This document shows positions 63,677 to 64,000 of a stretch of DNA of 64,000 nucleotides, one piece after another (position 1 is the stretch's first letter; every line of letters starts with the position of its first letter). The DNA comes from Streptacidiphilus sp. ASG 303. Its GTDB lineage: Bacteria; Actinomycetota; Actinomycetes; Streptomycetales; Streptomycetaceae. The stretch is from positions 124,001 to 188,000 of the forward strand of contig NZ_JAJLRA010000007.1 in NCBI RefSeq assembly GCF_020991365.1, written 5' to 3'. The position numbers and the translations under genes are program-made. The notes beneath the pieces were generated by a model that saw only the letters and a program-made list of their open reading frames with translations, had not been told where the DNA came from and did not search any database.

Positions 63677-64000
63677 CCGCCCGTCCGAACCCGCCCGCGT
63701 CCCCGCTCCCCGTCCCGGCCGCCGCCGGGACGGCCCCGGAGGAAGCCCCGGTCCCGGCACCGGCCCCGGCCCCCGTCCCGGCCGCCGCCCCCGCGCCGGA
63801 GGACGCCGCACCGCCCGCCGCACCCGCCGCCCCCGGCCCGCCGCCCGCCGCCGCGGGCCAGCCCGCGTCCGCCGCCGACCCGGCGGCGTCCGCAGCCCCG
63901 GATCCGGCCGCGCCGACCGCCGGCGCGTCCTTCGTCGCCCGCGCCTTCGGTGTCACCGCGCTGCTGACCGCCGCCGGCTCGCTGCTGGGGATGCTGCGCG
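63673..64000 (+). CDS. Start of a polysaccharide flippase (MurJ/Wzx-like), partial
   Basis: GTG 63673 overlaps the ligase stop as GTGA. The 109 visible codons give a long Ala/Pro-rich cytoplasmic N terminus (about 85 residues) and then FVARAFGVTALLTAAGSLLG, the typical first helix of MurJ/MATE-type lipid-linked oligosaccharide flippases. The gene runs off the right edge. Context with initiator and ligase fits a Wzx role. Confidence 0.7.
   Translation, partial: MTARPNPPASPLPVPAAAGTAPEEAPVPAPAPAPVPAAAPAPEDAAPPAAPAAPGPPPAAAGQPASAADPAASAAPDPAAPTAGASFVARAFGVTALLTAAGSLLGMLR

Overview
The window is about 74 percent G+C or higher by eye. GTG starts are common, GTGA start/stop overlaps are frequent, and the gene content and order are those of a Streptomyces-like actinomycete chromosome. 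I saw no rRNA, tRNA, CRISPR array, insertion sequence or phage gene. Nearly every base from 1 to 64 kb belongs to an ordinary chromosomal gene, so the interest lies mostly in regulation and unusual gene architecture.

Positions 1-18.9 kb hold a cobalamin (B12) locus in two minus-strand operons. The first (6.1 to 0.07 kb) is cobI, cobM, cobL, a cbiG-cobJ fusion and cbiX, making the corrin ring. The second (18.6 to 8.1 kb) is cobD, cobQ, cobN, a ChlI/ChlD-type chelatase subunit, cobO and cobB, covering late cobalt insertion, amidation, adenosylation and side-chain attachment. Each operon is headed by a cobalamin riboswitch of nearly identical sequence. In both, the Shine-Dalgarno sequence behind the riboswitch serves a short leader ORF that ends at or just before a first gene lacking its own Shine-Dalgarno. 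A plus-strand membrane esterase lies between the operons.

Positions 19-31.4 kb hold a mixed set: two small membrane proteins, a YihY/BrkB membrane protein, a trans-acting enoyl reductase/saccharopine dehydrogenase-like protein, a FAD-dependent amine oxidase-like protein, an alpha/beta hydrolase, a 560-aa unknown, a glutamine-synthetase-like enzyme paired with an amidohydrolase (a split version of the FluG layout), and a methyltransferase.

Positions 31.5-43.1 kb hold phospholipid and C4/C5 acyl-CoA metabolism. psd and pssA make phosphatidylethanolamine. The run ccr, meaA/ecm, mcl, mch, mcd encodes the five dedicated enzymes of the ethylmalonyl-CoA pathway. A TetR regulator and a tandem-fused 3-hydroxyacyl-CoA dehydrogenase lie upstream. 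The ccr promoter carries a perfect palindrome exactly between its -35 and -10 hexamers. The B12-dependent mutase of this pathway needs the product of the first region.

Positions 43.6-56 kb hold small regulated units: a MOSC protein, a lipoprotein, a BenE transporter divergent from an XRE-cupin regulator with two perfect operators between them, AlkA, a 2-hydroxyacid dehydrogenase with a lactate-monooxygenase-like enzyme, a radical SAM protein (Rv2578c family) with a HipA-like kinase behind a LexA-like box, an SRPBCC protein, and a gluconate unit (gntP, gntK, gntR).

Positions 56.2-64 kb hold an MFS exporter with three C-terminal carboxypeptidase-regulatory-like domains. After it comes the start of an exopolysaccharide locus (glycosyltransferase, polyprenyl glycosylphosphotransferase, Wzy/ligase, and a flippase cut by the window end).

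All calls come from reading motifs and context. No database search was run.
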